A DNA stretch of 64,000 nucleotides, taken from contig LDXR01000006.1 in the NCBI GenBank assembly GCA_001443495.1, positions 1 to 64,000 on the forward strand, written 5' to 3'. Positions 25,800 to 34,630 of the stretch are shown in pieces. Both the position numbers and the translations under genes were made by a program. How positions within the stretch are numbered: the stretch's first letter is position 1; each line of letters begins with the position of its first letter. This DNA is from a candidate division NC10 bacterium CSP1-5. Lineage in GTDB: Bacteria; Methylomirabilota; Methylomirabilia; Methylomirabilales; CSP1-5. The notes beneath the pieces were generated by a model. That model saw only the letters and a program-made list of their open reading frames with translations. It was not told the DNA's origin and searched no databases.

Positions 25800-26252
25800 A
25801 TGGACTTCACGGACCGCCTCCACCGGGAACTTCAGGCAGCCTTGAAGGCCGGTCGGAAGGTGGAGGCCTCGACCCTTCGCTTGCTGCTCACCGCCGTCAA
25901 GAACCGCGAGGTGGAAAGACGGGGGCAGCTCGGCGAGCCCGAAATCCTGCAGGTCATCGTCAAGGAATGTAACCAGCGGCGCGAAGCGATCCAGCAGTTC
26001 CGTCAAGGACGGCGGGAGGATCTCGCCAGCAAGGAAGAGGCGGAGCTGCAGATCCTCGAGAAATTCCTGCCCCAGGCGATCTCCCCCGAAGAGCTGTCGA
26101 CCAAGGTGCGGGAGGCGATTGCCGCGACGGGGGCCAGGTCTGTCAAGGACATGGGAAAGGTGATGAGCCACCTGATGGCTCAGCTGGCCGGGCGGGCTGA
26201 CGGAAAGGTGGTTAGCCAGCTGGTGCGGCAGGAGCTTTCGGGGGAAGGATGA
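25800..26252 (+). CDS. yqeY: YqeY/GatB-domain protein
   Basis: 150-residue protein of the YqeY family, a helical fold related to the tail domain of GatB. Family members are proposed to bind tRNA, but the role is not established. Conserved segments such as STLRLLLTAVKNREVE and LEKFLPQAIS are present. The ATG at 25800 overlaps the rpsU stop region (TAGGATG), so the two are coupled. A strong hairpin terminator closes the unit. Confidence 0.92.
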   Translation: MDFTDRLHRELQAALKAGRKVEASTLRLLLTAVKNREVERRGQLGEPEILQVIVKECNQRREAIQQFRQGRREDLASKEEAELQILEKFLPQAISPEELSTKVREAIAATGARSVKDMGKVMSHLMAQLAGRADGKVVSQLVRQELSGEG

Positions 26253-26285
26253 GACGTTCAGGACGGGGCGGCAGGCATCACGGAA

Positions 26286-26320
26286 ATCGAGGGACCCAGC
26301 ACGGGGTCCCTCGATGTTTT
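26286..26320 (+). terminator. Intrinsic terminator after rpsU-yqeY
   Basis: A perfect 12-bp stem, ATCGAGGGACCC (26286-26297) with GGGTCCCTCGAT (26304-26315), loop AGCACG, followed by GTTTT. The T-tract is short but the stem is very stable. It ends 17 bp before the mutS2 start, so mutS2 must be transcribed from a promoter I could not identify or by read-through. Confidence 0.85.
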
Positions 26321-26336
26321 CTGAACGTGTGGTGGG

Positions 26337-28727
26337 ATGGATGAGCGCTCCCGCAGCGGGCTAGAGTTTGTCGGCATCCTCGATGTTCTTCAGGAGGGGG
26401 CGGTCACCCCCCTCGGCAAGGAACGCGCGGGTTGCCTTGGGCCGCTTCAGGATGTGAAGCATGTGCAGGAGGCGCTGGCCGAAGCGGCGGAGGCACAGGC
26501 ACTCCTGGAGCGGGGCGAGGAGCCTCCTTTCGCCCGGGTGGCCGATATCCGCCCTCATCTGATCCAGGCAAGGGTCGAGGGGGCCTCGCTCGATCCGCGC
26601 TCCCTCTGGCAGATCTACGAGACACTCCAGGCAGCCCGTCTTCTCAGAGCTTTTTTCCACCGAGAGAGGGAGGCGGCGCCGCTCCTCTGGAAGCGGGCGA
26701 GCGGTCTCGTTTCCCCCGAGGCCCTCTGCACCGCGATCGCAGAGGCGATTACGCCGGAGGGGGAGGTTTCGGACGCGGCCAGTCCGGGGCTTGGCCGGGT
26801 GCGGCGTGAGCTTCGCGCCCTGCGGGAGGCCATTGTGACGAGGCTCGAGCGCATGCTTGCCTCCCCGACCTACCAGCCGGCCCTGGCCGAACCCATCATC
26901 ACGGTGCGCAACGATCGATACGTGATCCCGGTGAAGGCCTCTGCGAAGGGCCGGATCCGGGGGATCGTTCAGGATCAGTCGGGGAGCGGGCTTACGATTT
27001 TTCTGGAGCCGACCCCCGTGGTGGAGATGAACAACCGTCTGCGGATGCTTCTCCGCCGGGAAGAAGAGGAGGTGACCAATGTCCTCCGGTCCCTGACGGG
27101 TGAGGTCGGGCGAAACGCGGAGCGTATCGGGGCAGTGCTGGAGCGTGTGGGCGATCTGGATCTTCTGATCGCCAAGGGGCGTCTGGCGGTACGCCTGCGG
27201 GCGGGAATCCCCCGCGTGACCGAAGAACCTCGCCTGATCCTGCGTCAGGCCCGCCATCCCTTCCTGGTGCTCAGTCCTGCCCCCGAACAGGTGCCCGATG
27301 AGGACGGCACTGAGGCAGCGGGGGGTGCGGTCCCCATTGACCTCGAAGTGGGCGGTGCCTTCGCCGTGGTCGTCATTTCCGGACCGAATACGGGCGGAAA
27401 GACGGTTGCACTCAAGACCGCTGGGCTGCTCACCCTCATGACCTTGTCGGGTCTCCCGATCCCGGCCTCTCCAGACAGCCAGGTGCCGTGTTACCGCGCG
27501 GTCTTCGCCGACATCGGGGATGAGCAGAGTATTGCAGAAAGCCTGAGCACCTTCTCCTCCCACATGAGCCAGATCGTCAAGATCCTGGCACGGGCCGGCC
27601 CCGAGACCCTGATCCTCCTCGATGAGGTCGGGGCCGGGACCGATCCCTCGGAGGGGGCCGCTCTCGGCATCGCCATTCTCGAGGCCCTCCGACAGCGAGG
27701 GGCTTCGGTGATCGCCACGACCCACCTGGAGGCGGTGAAGGCCTATGCCGCCCTCACGCCCGGCGTGGAGATTGCCAGTGTCGAGTTCGATCAAGAGCGT
27801 CTGACGCCACGGTACTCCATCCGGCTGGGTCTTCCGGGTCAGAGCTACGGGCTGGAGATCGCCGGACGCCTTGGTCTGCCGGGGCCGATCTTGGAACAGG
27901 CACGTGAGGCCCTCCCCGAGGGGCACCACAAGGCGCACTCCCTCATCGAGGCGCTCGAGGTGGACCGACGGCACGTGGACGAACTCAGGGCGCGGCTTCA
28001 GGAAGAGGTCCAGCGGACCTCGATCCTCACGCGAGAAGCGGAGGAACTTGTGGTGCGGCTTCGCGAGGCAATGAGCACCCTGAGGCACCGGGCACGGGAG
28101 GAAGCGCTGCAGCTCCTCGCCGAAATCCGGCAGCAGGGGGAGGGGCTGATGCGAGCACTCCGCGAGCAGGGGGCTCGGCCCGCGGAGGTCCGGGCCTTTC
28201 ATCAGGGACTTGAGGCCTTGAGGGGGAAGGTCGAGGCGACCGAAGCACCGTCGTGGAGCGGACCTCGGGTGGCCGCCGAGCTTCGGCCCGGACAATGGGT
28301 GAGCGTGGCCGGCCACGAGCAGCATGGGCGGGTCCTGACCGAAGTCTCTGGCCAGGGGACCGTAGAGGTTGAGCTGAAAATCGGCAGGGTACCCCTGCCG
28401 GTCTCGGCCCTCAGCGTGCTCAGCTCTCCTCCACCGCCTCGGGGAGAGGTGCCGCTCTTCGTAGAGAAAACCCAGTCCGTCTCCCCGGAGATCAACCTGG
28501 TCGGTTGTACCGTGGAGGAGGCCACCCGACGCCTGGACAAGTATCTGGATGGGGCCTTTGTCGAGGGGGTACGGCAGGTTCGGGTGATTCATGGCAAGGG
28601 GACGGGGATTCTCCGGAAAGCGGTGCATACGTATCTGGCGAGCCATCCCCTGGTGGAGGATTTTCACCTCGCCGAAGTGAATCAAGGGGGGAGCGGCGCG
28701 ACCATCGCGGTGCTTCAGGATCGATAA
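26337..28727 (+). CDS. mutS2: MutS2 (endonuclease/ribosome-rescue ATPase)
   Basis: MutS-family ATPase lacking the mismatch-recognition domain. The lever/clamp helices (about 60-300) precede the ATPase with Walker A GPNTGGKT (about 349-356) and the LLDEVGAGTDPSEGAAL Walker B region. A long coiled coil follows. The C-terminal Smr domain (about 717-796, with HGKGTGILRKAV) has nuclease activity in homologues. MutS2 has been linked to suppression of recombination and to splitting collided ribosomes. At 796 residues it is normal. The ATG at 26337 starts directly at family sequence. Confidence 0.95.
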   Translation: MDERSRSGLEFVGILDVLQEGAVTPLGKERAGCLGPLQDVKHVQEALAEAAEAQALLERGEEPPFARVADIRPHLIQARVEGASLDPRSLWQIYETLQAARLLRAFFHREREAAPLLWKRASGLVSPEALCTAIAEAITPEGEVSDAASPGLGRVRRELRALREAIVTRLERMLASPTYQPALAEPIITVRNDRYVIPVKASAKGRIRGIVQDQSGSGLTIFLEPTPVVEMNNRLRMLLRREEEEVTNVLRSLTGEVGRNAERIGAVLERVGDLDLLIAKGRLAVRLRAGIPRVTEEPRLILRQARHPFLVLSPAPEQVPDEDGTEAAGGAVPIDLEVGGAFAVVVISGPNTGGKTVALKTAGLLTLMTLSGLPIPASPDSQVPCYRAVFADIGDEQSIAESLSTFSSHMSQIVKILARAGPETLILLDEVGAGTDPSEGAALGIAILEALRQRGASVIATTHLEAVKAYAALTPGVEIASVEFDQERLTPRYSIRLGLPGQSYGLEIAGRLGLPGPILEQAREALPEGHHKAHSLIEALEVDRRHVDELRARLQEEVQRTSILTREAEELVVRLREAMSTLRHRAREEALQLLAEIRQQGEGLMRALREQGARPAEVRAFHQGLEALRGKVEATEAPSWSGPRVAAELRPGQWVSVAGHEQHGRVLTEVSGQGTVEVELKIGRVPLPVSALSVLSSPPPPRGEVPLFVEKTQSVSPEINLVGCTVEEATRRLDKYLDGAFVEGVRQVRVIHGKGTGILRKAVHTYLASHPLVEDFHLAEVNQGGSGATIAVLQDR

Positions 28728-28776
28728 GGAGAAGTCTCTTCCCGGCTCGGTGCGGGAGAGGCCGTCGAGGTCCCCT

Positions 28777-30513
28777 ATGGCGTTTATCCCCGAGGAAGTG
28801 ATTGACCAGGTGCTCAGGACCTCGAACATCGTGGAGGTGATCGAGGGGTACGTTCCATTGAAGCAGACCGGAAAATATTACCGAGCCCTCTGCCCCTTCC
28901 ACACCGAAAAGACCCCGTCCTTCACCGTCAATCCGGAGCGACAGATCTTTTACTGTTTTGGGTGCGGGGAGGGAGGCGATGTCTTTCGATTCCTGATGCG
29001 ACGGGAGGGGTTCAGCTTCCCCGACGCGGTTCGCCATCTCGCGGAGCGCGCAGGGATCCCGGTCCCGGAGCGGGGGCGCCCCCGCGAGGAGGGTCTCCTG
29101 AAGCTCTTCGAGCTTCAGCGGCTCGCCTGCGACCACTTCCGAAAGATCCTCAAGGGCCCGGAGGGAACGGCCGCGCGGGAATATCTGAGCCAGCGGGGAG
29201 TGGGGTCCGAGGCCGTGGAGCGCTTCCAGCTCGGCTACGCACCCGCGGAGTGGGATGGGCTTCTCCGGGAAATCACCAGATTGGGTTTGCCGCCCCGCCA
29301 GGTCGAGGCGGCCGGGCTGGCTCTTCCGAGGCAGGGGGGACGGGGATACTACGACCGGTTTCGGGATCGCCTCATGATCCCCATCTGCGATTCCACGGGA
29401 AAGATCGTCGGATTCGGGGGCCGCGCCCTCGGAGAGCAACAGCCCAAGTATATCAATTCGCCCGAGACGCCCGTCTACAAGAAGGGGGGCCACCTCTACG
29501 GGCTACACCTGGCCTCCCGGGCGATCCGGGAGACAAGGGTGGCGTTGGTAGTCGAGGGATACTTCGATGCCATCTCCCTGCACAGCGCGGGCTTTCCGCA
29601 GACAGTCGCTTCCTTGGGGACGGCCCTGACGACCGACCAGGTGGCCCTGTTGCGCCGCTATGCCGACAAGGTGACGCTCATCTTTGATCCCGACCCCGCG
29701 GGGATCCAGGCCGCCTGGAGAGGACTGGAACTGTTGGTGGCTGAGGAGTTGGGGGTGGGCGTGGTGATCCTCCCCCACGGGAAAGATCCCGATACCTTCG
29801 CCCGGGAGTCCGGCAAGGATGCGCTCCTCACGCAGATTGCGGCGGCTCAGGATGTTGTCGATTTTCTCCTCAGTCGCGCGGAGGAGCGGACGGGACTGCA
29901 GGGGGTGGATGACCAGGCGGCCGCGGCTCGACAGGTCTTGCGCCTTATCGCCCTCATGCCGGAGGGGGTCCGGAGGGCAAAGTATATCCAGAAGCTCGCA
30001 GAGAGGTTGGGGGTCTCCGAGGGATCGGTCCTGGCGGAGCTTCGCCGTCTCGGTTCCCCCGACTCAACTGTGCCATCAGCCCCGCCGCCGTCGGCGCCGC
30101 TGCCGCCGGCGGAAAAGATCTTAATCCAGATCTGCCTCCTCTTTCCGGAGACTCGGCCCCTGGTGTGGGGAGCCATCCGGGAGGAGGAGCTTTCGGCATC
30201 CTCTCTGCGGTCGATCTATGGGGTCCTTCGAGAGTTCCGGGGCACTGAGGAGAGTTTGGCCCGGAGCCTCAACCATCATCCGGATCCACTGGTTCGCCAG
30301 GTGACGGCAGAGCTGTTCGTCCGGGGCATGGAAGAGTGCGCCGATCCGCATCGGATGGTGCAGGATTGCCTTCTCCGACTGAAGCTTCGGGAGGTTCAGG
30401 CCGAGCTCAAGAGCGCGCGGGAGCAGGGGGATCTTGTTCGGGTGCAGGCGCTTCTCGATCAGAAACGGACGCTGACCAGTGGCCGAATTTCGGAAACGGA
30501 CTATATTAGCTAA
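28777..30513 (+). CDS. dnaG: DNA primase
   Basis: Synthesises RNA primers at the replication fork. The CHC2 zinc domain is at the N-terminus (CPFHTEKTPSFTV and FYCFGC). The central catalytic core with Toprim motifs follows (VVEGYFDAISLH and IFDPDPAG). A C-terminal region binds DnaB helicase. At 578 residues it is normal. The ATG at 28777 (MAFIPEEVIDQV) matches the family start; the in-frame open region back to 28750 is not conserved. It is placed 64 bp upstream of rpoD, as in many bacteria. Confidence 0.96.
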   Translation: MAFIPEEVIDQVLRTSNIVEVIEGYVPLKQTGKYYRALCPFHTEKTPSFTVNPERQIFYCFGCGEGGDVFRFLMRREGFSFPDAVRHLAERAGIPVPERGRPREEGLLKLFELQRLACDHFRKILKGPEGTAAREYLSQRGVGSEAVERFQLGYAPAEWDGLLREITRLGLPPRQVEAAGLALPRQGGRGYYDRFRDRLMIPICDSTGKIVGFGGRALGEQQPKYINSPETPVYKKGGHLYGLHLASRAIRETRVALVVEGYFDAISLHSAGFPQTVASLGTALTTDQVALLRRYADKVTLIFDPDPAGIQAAWRGLELLVAEELGVGVVILPHGKDPDTFARESGKDALLTQIAAAQDVVDFLLSRAEERTGLQGVDDQAAAARQVLRLIALMPEGVRRAKYIQKLAERLGVSEGSVLAELRRLGSPDSTVPSAPPPSAPLPPAEKILIQICLLFPETRPLVWGAIREEELSASSLRSIYGVLREFRGTEESLARSLNHHPDPLVRQVTAELFVRGMEECADPHRMVQDCLLRLKLREVQAELKSAREQGDLVRVQALLDQKRTLTSGRISETDYIS

Positions 30514-30576
30514 ATGGGGTCTTAGGGCGTGCCAGAGGGAAGCATGAAGGATAGATAAAGGAGGGGAAAGGACGGT

Positions 30577-32343
30577 ATGACAAAGGAGGGGAGAGTGGAG
30601 GAGCTCCAGGCCCTGATCAGCTTGGGGAAGAAGAAGGGATATCTGACCTACGAGGAGATCAATAACCGTCTCCCGGAGGACATCACCTCTCCCGAGCAAA
30701 TTGATCGGATCCTGATCAAGCTGGACGAGATGGAGATCGAGGTCATCGACTCACCCCGCGAGGCGGGGCGGCCGCAGGCGAAGAAGGTGGCGGGGCCCCC
30801 GTCGGGCGGGGCCGAGCCAGAGGTGGACCTGTCCCCCGCGCCGGTGGGTCGGACCGATGATCCGGTCCGGATGTACCTCCGAGAGATGGGAAAGACGCCG
30901 CTTCTCTCCCGCGAGGGGGAGATCGGGATCGCCAAGCGGATCGAGGAGGGGCGGCGCGAGGTCACCGAGGCGGTCTGCCGGGCCGGGATTGCCGTTCGGG
31001 AGGTGATCTTCTTGGGGGAGCGTCTGCTCCAGGGCCGGCTCCGGGTCAGCGATCTCATCGCTTTGAACGATTTCGACGAGATCTCGGAGCAGAAGGAGAA
31101 GGAGCTGATTGCGGAACTGATGCCGGTCCTGAAGGGGCTCAGGCAGGAGCAGGAAAAGGTTGAGGAGCTGGCCAGGCGGCTGGAGCGGGCCGAGCAACAC
31201 GGCAATACCAAGAGGGCGGAGCGGCTGGAGCACGAGATGCAGGAGCGAAAGGGCCGGCAGGCCGAGCTCCTGCGACGACTCAATCTCAACCAGCGGGTCA
31301 TCGAGCGGGTCGTCGCCCGCATGCGGGGTACCCTGGAGCGGGTCGAGAAGGCGGAACAGGAGGTCAGGGAGCTCAGACGCTCCACGCGCTTGAGCGCCGC
31401 CAATTTCAAGGTGCTCCGCGATACCGCCATGGGCAACGGGGTCTCCATGCGGACCCTGATGCGGCGGACCAGGTTCCCGCGGGAGAGGCTGGAGGAACTG
31501 GAGCGGCAGATTCAGGTCATTGCCAAGAAGATCCAGCGGGCCGAGCAAGAAGGCGGCGCCACCTCCGCCGAGCTGCACGACCTACTTCAGTCCAGCAGCC
31601 GGGGTGAGCGGAAGGCATTGAATGCCAAGCGGGAGATGGTGGAGGCGAACCTGCGCCTCGTCATCTCCATTGCGAAGAAGTACACGAACCGCGGGCTCCA
31701 GTTTCTGGATCTGATTCAGGAGGGGAACATCGGTCTCATGCGGGCCGTGGAGAAGTTCGAGTACCAGCGGGGCTATAAGTTCTCCACGTATGCCACGTGG
31801 TGGATCCGTCAGGCCATTACCCGGGCCATTGCGGATCAGGCTCGGACCATCCGGATCCCGGTCCATATGATCGAGACCATCAACAAATTGATTCGAGCCT
31901 CTCGTCAACTGGTGCAGGAGTACGGTCGGGAACCGAGCCCAGAAGAGATCGCGCAGAAGATCGATCTCCCCGTGGACAAGGTCCGGAAGGTCCTCAAGAT
32001 CGCCCAGGAGCCGATCTCCCTGGAGACACCCATCGGGGAAGAAGAGGATTCGCACCTTGGGGATTTCATCGAAGACAAGGGGGCGACCTCCCCTCTCGAT
32101 GCGGTCATCGGGATCAATCTGGGGCTCCAAACCGACGAGGTGCTGCATACCCTGACCGACCGAGAGCGAAAGGTACTGCGCCTCCGTTTCGGGATCGGCG
32201 ATGGCGTGGACCACACCCTGGAAGAGGTGGGCCAGCAATTCGACGTGACCCGAGAGCGGATCCGGCAGATCGAGGCCAAGGCGTTGCGCAAGCTTCGGCA
32301 TCCCACTCGAGGCCGGAAGCTCCGGAGCTTCGTGGAATCCTAA
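30577..32343 (+). CDS. rpoD: RNA polymerase primary sigma factor
   Basis: Housekeeping sigma-70. Region 1.1 (about 1-60), region 1.2 ([21 protein letters not shown]), a long charged non-conserved insert, region 2 ([19 protein letters not shown], core and -10 binding), region 3 and region 4 with the helix-turn-helix ([17 protein letters not shown]) are all present. At 588 residues it has the intermediate insert seen in proteobacteria-like lineages. The -35/-10 sequences found across the window (TTGACA with TATCTT, TAGTAT or TAGATT) agree with a standard sigma-70. AAAGGAGGGGAAAGG gives a strong SD. Confidence 0.97.
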   Translation: MTKEGRVEELQALISLGKKKGYLTYEEINNRLPEDITSPEQIDRILIKLDEMEIEVIDSPREAGRPQAKKVAGPPSGGAEPEVDLSPAPVGRTDDPVRMYLREMGKTPLLSREGEIGIAKRIEEGRREVTEAVCRAGIAVREVIFLGERLLQGRLRVSDLIALNDFDEISEQKEKELIAELMPVLKGLRQEQEKVEELARRLERAEQHGNTKRAERLEHEMQERKGRQAELLRRLNLNQRVIERVVARMRGTLERVEKAEQEVRELRRSTRLSAANFKVLRDTAMGNGVSMRTLMRRTRFPRERLEELERQIQVIAKKIQRAEQEGGATSAELHDLLQSSSRGERKALNAKREMVEANLRLVISIAKKYTNRGLQFLDLIQEGNIGLMRAVEKFEYQRGYKFSTYATWWIRQAITRAIADQARTIRIPVHMIETINKLIRASRQLVQEYGREPSPEEIAQKIDLPVDKVRKVLKIAQEPISLETPIGEEEDSHLGDFIEDKGATSPLDAVIGINLGLQTDEVLHTLTDRERKVLRLRFGIGDGVDHTLEEVGQQFDVTRERIRQIEAKALRKLRHPTRGRKLRSFVES

Positions 32344-32352
32344 CGTGGAGGG

Positions 32353-32414
32353 GTTCACAGTTCACGGCTCAGAGTTCACGCTGATCGACAGGTTTTCCCT
32401 GTGAACCGTGAACT
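32353..32414. repeat. Phased 7-bp inverted array (GGTTCAN type), rpoD-tRNA gap
   Basis: Left arm: TTC at 32354, 32361 and 32375, with a decayed unit at 32368. Right arm: AA of GTGAAC words at 32404 and 32411. The two arms are inverted around a 22-bp spacer. The right arm ends 6 bp before the tRNA. Confidence 0.85.
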
Positions 32415-32420
32415 CTCCGG

Positions 32421-32496
32421 GGGCCCATAGCTCAGCGGTCAGAGCCACCGGCTCATAACCGGACGGTCCCTGGTTCGAATCCAGGTGGGCCCACCA
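32421..32496 (+). tRNA. tRNA with CAT anticodon, probably tRNA-Ile2 (lysidine type) or elongator Met
   Basis: The acceptor stem GGGCCCA pairs perfectly with TGGGCCC (32486-32492); A discriminator and encoded CCA (32494-32496). The anticodon loop is CTCATAA, anticodon CAT, on a GC-rich stem. The T-arm is CCTGG TTCGAAT CCAGG. A G1-C72 pair excludes initiator tRNA. The very short D-loop (AGCGGTCAGA) resembles tRNA-Ile2, whose C34 becomes lysidine through TilS, but elongator Met cannot be ruled out. It sits between two phased repeat arrays. Confidence 0.93.
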
Positions 32497-32500
32497 TATC

Positions 32501-32607
32501 CAGTGCAGAGTGCAGAATGCAGAAAGGTGCAGAGTTGTGCGAAGGAGGGTGGTGGGCACTGCGCTGGATGGCCCCGAAGCGTGAACTGTGAACGGTGAAC
32601 CGTGAAC
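32501..32607. repeat. Two phased arrays after the tRNA (GCAGAGT and GTGAAC words)
   Basis: TGC of GTGCAGA words at 32504, 32511 and 32518 (7 bp), then further copies at wider steps (32528, 32538). A short inverted GCACTGCGCTGG segment lies at about 32556-32567. Then the AA of GTGAAC words at 32584, 32591, 32598 and 32605, exactly 7 bp apart. The last array ends 12 bp before the next gene start. Confidence 0.8.
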
Positions 32608-32618
32608 CGAGGGGGGAT

Positions 32619-33323
32619 GTGCGGGAGGACCTGGCTCAGGTAGTCGATTTGCAGGATCTCGATCTGGAGATCGCCGGGCTCCAGAGAGAGGTTCACAGAA
32701 TCCCGCGGGAGGTCGCCGACGGGGAACAACTCCTGAACAGCTCCCGGGGGGCGTGGGATCAGGCCCGCGAGCGCCTCGCCGCACTCGAACAGCTCCGCCG
32801 CCGCAAGGAGCGCGAGTTGGAAGATGTCACGGCGGAGCAACGAAAGCGGCAGGGACGTCTCTTTGAGATCAAGACGAATCAAGAGTATGCCGCCGTTCTG
32901 AAAGAGATCGAGGGGCTGAAGGAGCGCCGCTCGACACTCGAGGACGAGATCCTCGGAACCTTCGATGACATTGAGGCAGCCCAATCCGCGGGCCGGGACG
33001 AGTCGGCCCGCTTTCAGGAGCGGGAGAAGATCTTTCAGCAGGAGCGGACGACCAAGGAGGGTGAGCTCAGACGGCTCCAGGGAGAGCTGGAGCGCCTTCA
33101 GGAGGAGCGGCGACGTCAGGCGAACCGGGTGGAGACCAGCCTGCTCCAGACCTATCAACGCCTGCTGCGCAGCCGGGGTGGCCTTGCGGTCGTCCCAGTG
33201 AAGGACGGCTCCTGCCTCGGCTGTCACGTTGCCCTCACTCCCCAGACCTATAATGAGCTCCGTAAAGGGGAGGTGTTCCTCAGCTGTGCGAACTGCCAGC
33301 GGATCCTCTACTGGAAAGGGTGA
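32619..33323 (+). CDS. Coiled-coil protein with C-terminal C4 zinc ribbon (DUF164/CT398-like)
   Basis: 234 residues. About 1-185 is a long helical hairpin coiled coil rich in Glu/Arg/Leu. Residues about 195-234 are a zinc ribbon with CLGCHVAL and CANCQRILY. The family is widespread next to RNase H-like genes and is proposed to bind nucleic acid or flagellar/secretion partners, but no fixed role is known. The GTG at 32619 is preferred: GGGGGG lies directly upstream and the family begins near REDLAQVVDLQ. A GTG at 32595 lies inside the repeat. The RNase HI gene follows closely. Confidence 0.85.
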   Translation: MREDLAQVVDLQDLDLEIAGLQREVHRIPREVADGEQLLNSSRGAWDQARERLAALEQLRRRKERELEDVTAEQRKRQGRLFEIKTNQEYAAVLKEIEGLKERRSTLEDEILGTFDDIEAAQSAGRDESARFQEREKIFQQERTTKEGELRRLQGELERLQEERRRQANRVETSLLQTYQRLLRSRGGLAVVPVKDGSCLGCHVALTPQTYNELRKGEVFLSCANCQRILYWKG

Positions 33324-33360
33324 GACGGATCTGCGACGACTCGCCGATATCCTCGGGGCG

Positions 33361-33951
33361 ATGGCCCACACCGAGGCCCTCGCCACCCTGAGCGAGGAGT
33401 TGCCCGATCTCAGTCCCGCCGCGCTGAGGATGGTTCTGGAGCAGGCCTCTCACCTCCTCCAGGAGGTGGCTGCTTCCCGCCGGTCTCGTCAGCCGGCGCC
33501 GCGGTCCCTCGTGCTTCACATCGACGGGGCGGCTCGAGGGAATCCGGGCCCGGCGGGGATCGGTGTGGTCATGTGGGATGAGGCGGGCGATTTTCGGGAG
33601 GAGCACGAAGCGTACATCGGGGAGGCCACGAATAACGTGGCCGAGTACGAGGCGCTCCTTTTCGGGCTCCGAAAGGCGAGGGAATTGGGCTATACGGCCA
33701 TCAAGGTCTTCTCCGACTCAGAGCTGATCGTGCGGCAGATCCGCGGCGAATACCGGGTCAAGCATCCGCGCTTACGGAAGTTCTACGATCAGGTGCAGGA
33801 CCTCCTGCGGTCTTTCGATGCCGTCGAGATCGCCCATGTCCCTCGGGGGATGAACACCCGGGCCGATCTGTTAGCCAACCGGGCGATTGAGGCGGCGCTC
33901 CGCGACCGGCAGAAAGGGGCTGCCCCTCGTCGCGGGAGGGGAGCAGGGTGA
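33361..33951 (+). CDS. Ribonuclease HI-family protein
   Basis: RNase H fold that cuts RNA in RNA-DNA hybrids. The acidic catalytic set is visible: D in HIDGAARGNPGPAG, E in NVAEYEALL, D in FSDSELI and D in NTRADLLAN. An N-terminal helical region of about 45 residues precedes the fold. The ATG at 33361 is a compromise, since the frame is open further left without a better start. It overlaps the next gene by 4 bp. It belongs to the RnhA-like subgroup often paired with the zinc-ribbon coiled-coil gene; rnhB is also present at 61.9 kb. Confidence 0.88.
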   Translation: MAHTEALATLSEELPDLSPAALRMVLEQASHLLQEVAASRRSRQPAPRSLVLHIDGAARGNPGPAGIGVVMWDEAGDFREEHEAYIGEATNNVAEYEALLFGLRKARELGYTAIKVFSDSELIVRQIRGEYRVKHPRLRKFYDQVQDLLRSFDAVEIAHVPRGMNTRADLLANRAIEAALRDRQKGAAPRRGRGAG

Positions 33952-34412
33952 GTCATTCGGGCTTCACCCCTCTGCAGAAGGCCCTGGAGATGACGCTCCA
34001 GCGGCTGGGACTCGAGGTCGGCATGGCGAACGTCGTTGTGCACCGCGTCTGGCCTCACGTGGTGGGTGAAGAGGTGGCGCGCCGGAGCCACCCGGGTCTT
34101 CTCAGGAATGGCCGTCTCCAGGTGACTGTTGCCGACGCGGTGTGGCTCCAGCAGCTCACGATGTTGAAACCTGCGATCCTGGCGAGCCTGGAGTCCCACC
34201 TGGGCTCGCGGGCTGTCCGGGACATCTTCTTTACTCTCGGCACATGCCCGAATGCCGCCCCTCGGCCTGAACCCGCCTCTCGGGGGCAGGGCGATCCCCC
34301 ACCATCTCCTGAGCTGGAGGAGCGTCTCACGCAAGTGCTCCAGCCTGTTCTGGACTCGGACTGCCGCGAGGTTCTCGCACGGATTCTGCGGAAGGCGTGG
34401 TTGGACGGCTGA
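33948..34412 (+). CDS. DciA-like protein (DUF721), predicted replicative helicase loader
   Basis: 154 residues. The N-terminal half carries the DUF721 fold (LQKALEMTLQRLGLE...VWPHVVGEEVARRSHPGLLRNGRLQVTVADAVWLQQL), related to the KH-like domain of DciA, which loads DnaB in bacteria without DnaC/DnaI. The C-terminal part is Pro-rich and then helical. The GTG start at 33948 overlaps the RNase HI stop (GTGA). With dnaG in the window but no dnaC/dnaI seen, a loader role is reasonable, by inference. Followed by 218 bp without a gene. Confidence 0.78.
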   Translation: MSHSGFTPLQKALEMTLQRLGLEVGMANVVVHRVWPHVVGEEVARRSHPGLLRNGRLQVTVADAVWLQQLTMLKPAILASLESHLGSRAVRDIFFTLGTCPNAAPRPEPASRGQGDPPPSPELEERLTQVLQPVLDSDCREVLARILRKAWLDG

Positions 34413-34630
34413 TCGTTTCGTGTGGTTTTCTTTCAACAGATGTGATATCTATCGTTGCACGAATGCCACAAGCTTATAACGGTGTTTCTCGAGAGGATTC
34501 TTAAGCGTTTAAATCTAAAGGATTCTTGTCTACGAAAAAGAATGTTCGGCCCTGGTATGGGCCTTGCAAGTGACTTCCGGCTTCAATGGGGAATAGCTTC
34601 GTCTCTGAAGGCGATGCAAAGGGGGTAGGG

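Noticed and set aside
30500-30576. A promoter for rpoD with TATATT at 30502
   Set aside because: No -35-like hexamer is found at 16-18 bp; the dnaG-rpoD spacing suggests cotranscription.
32362-32784. Minus-strand frame across the tRNA with the peptide LDSNQGPSGYEPVALTAEL
   Set aside because: This peptide is the well-known artefact of translating a CAT-anticodon tRNA in antisense, not a protein.
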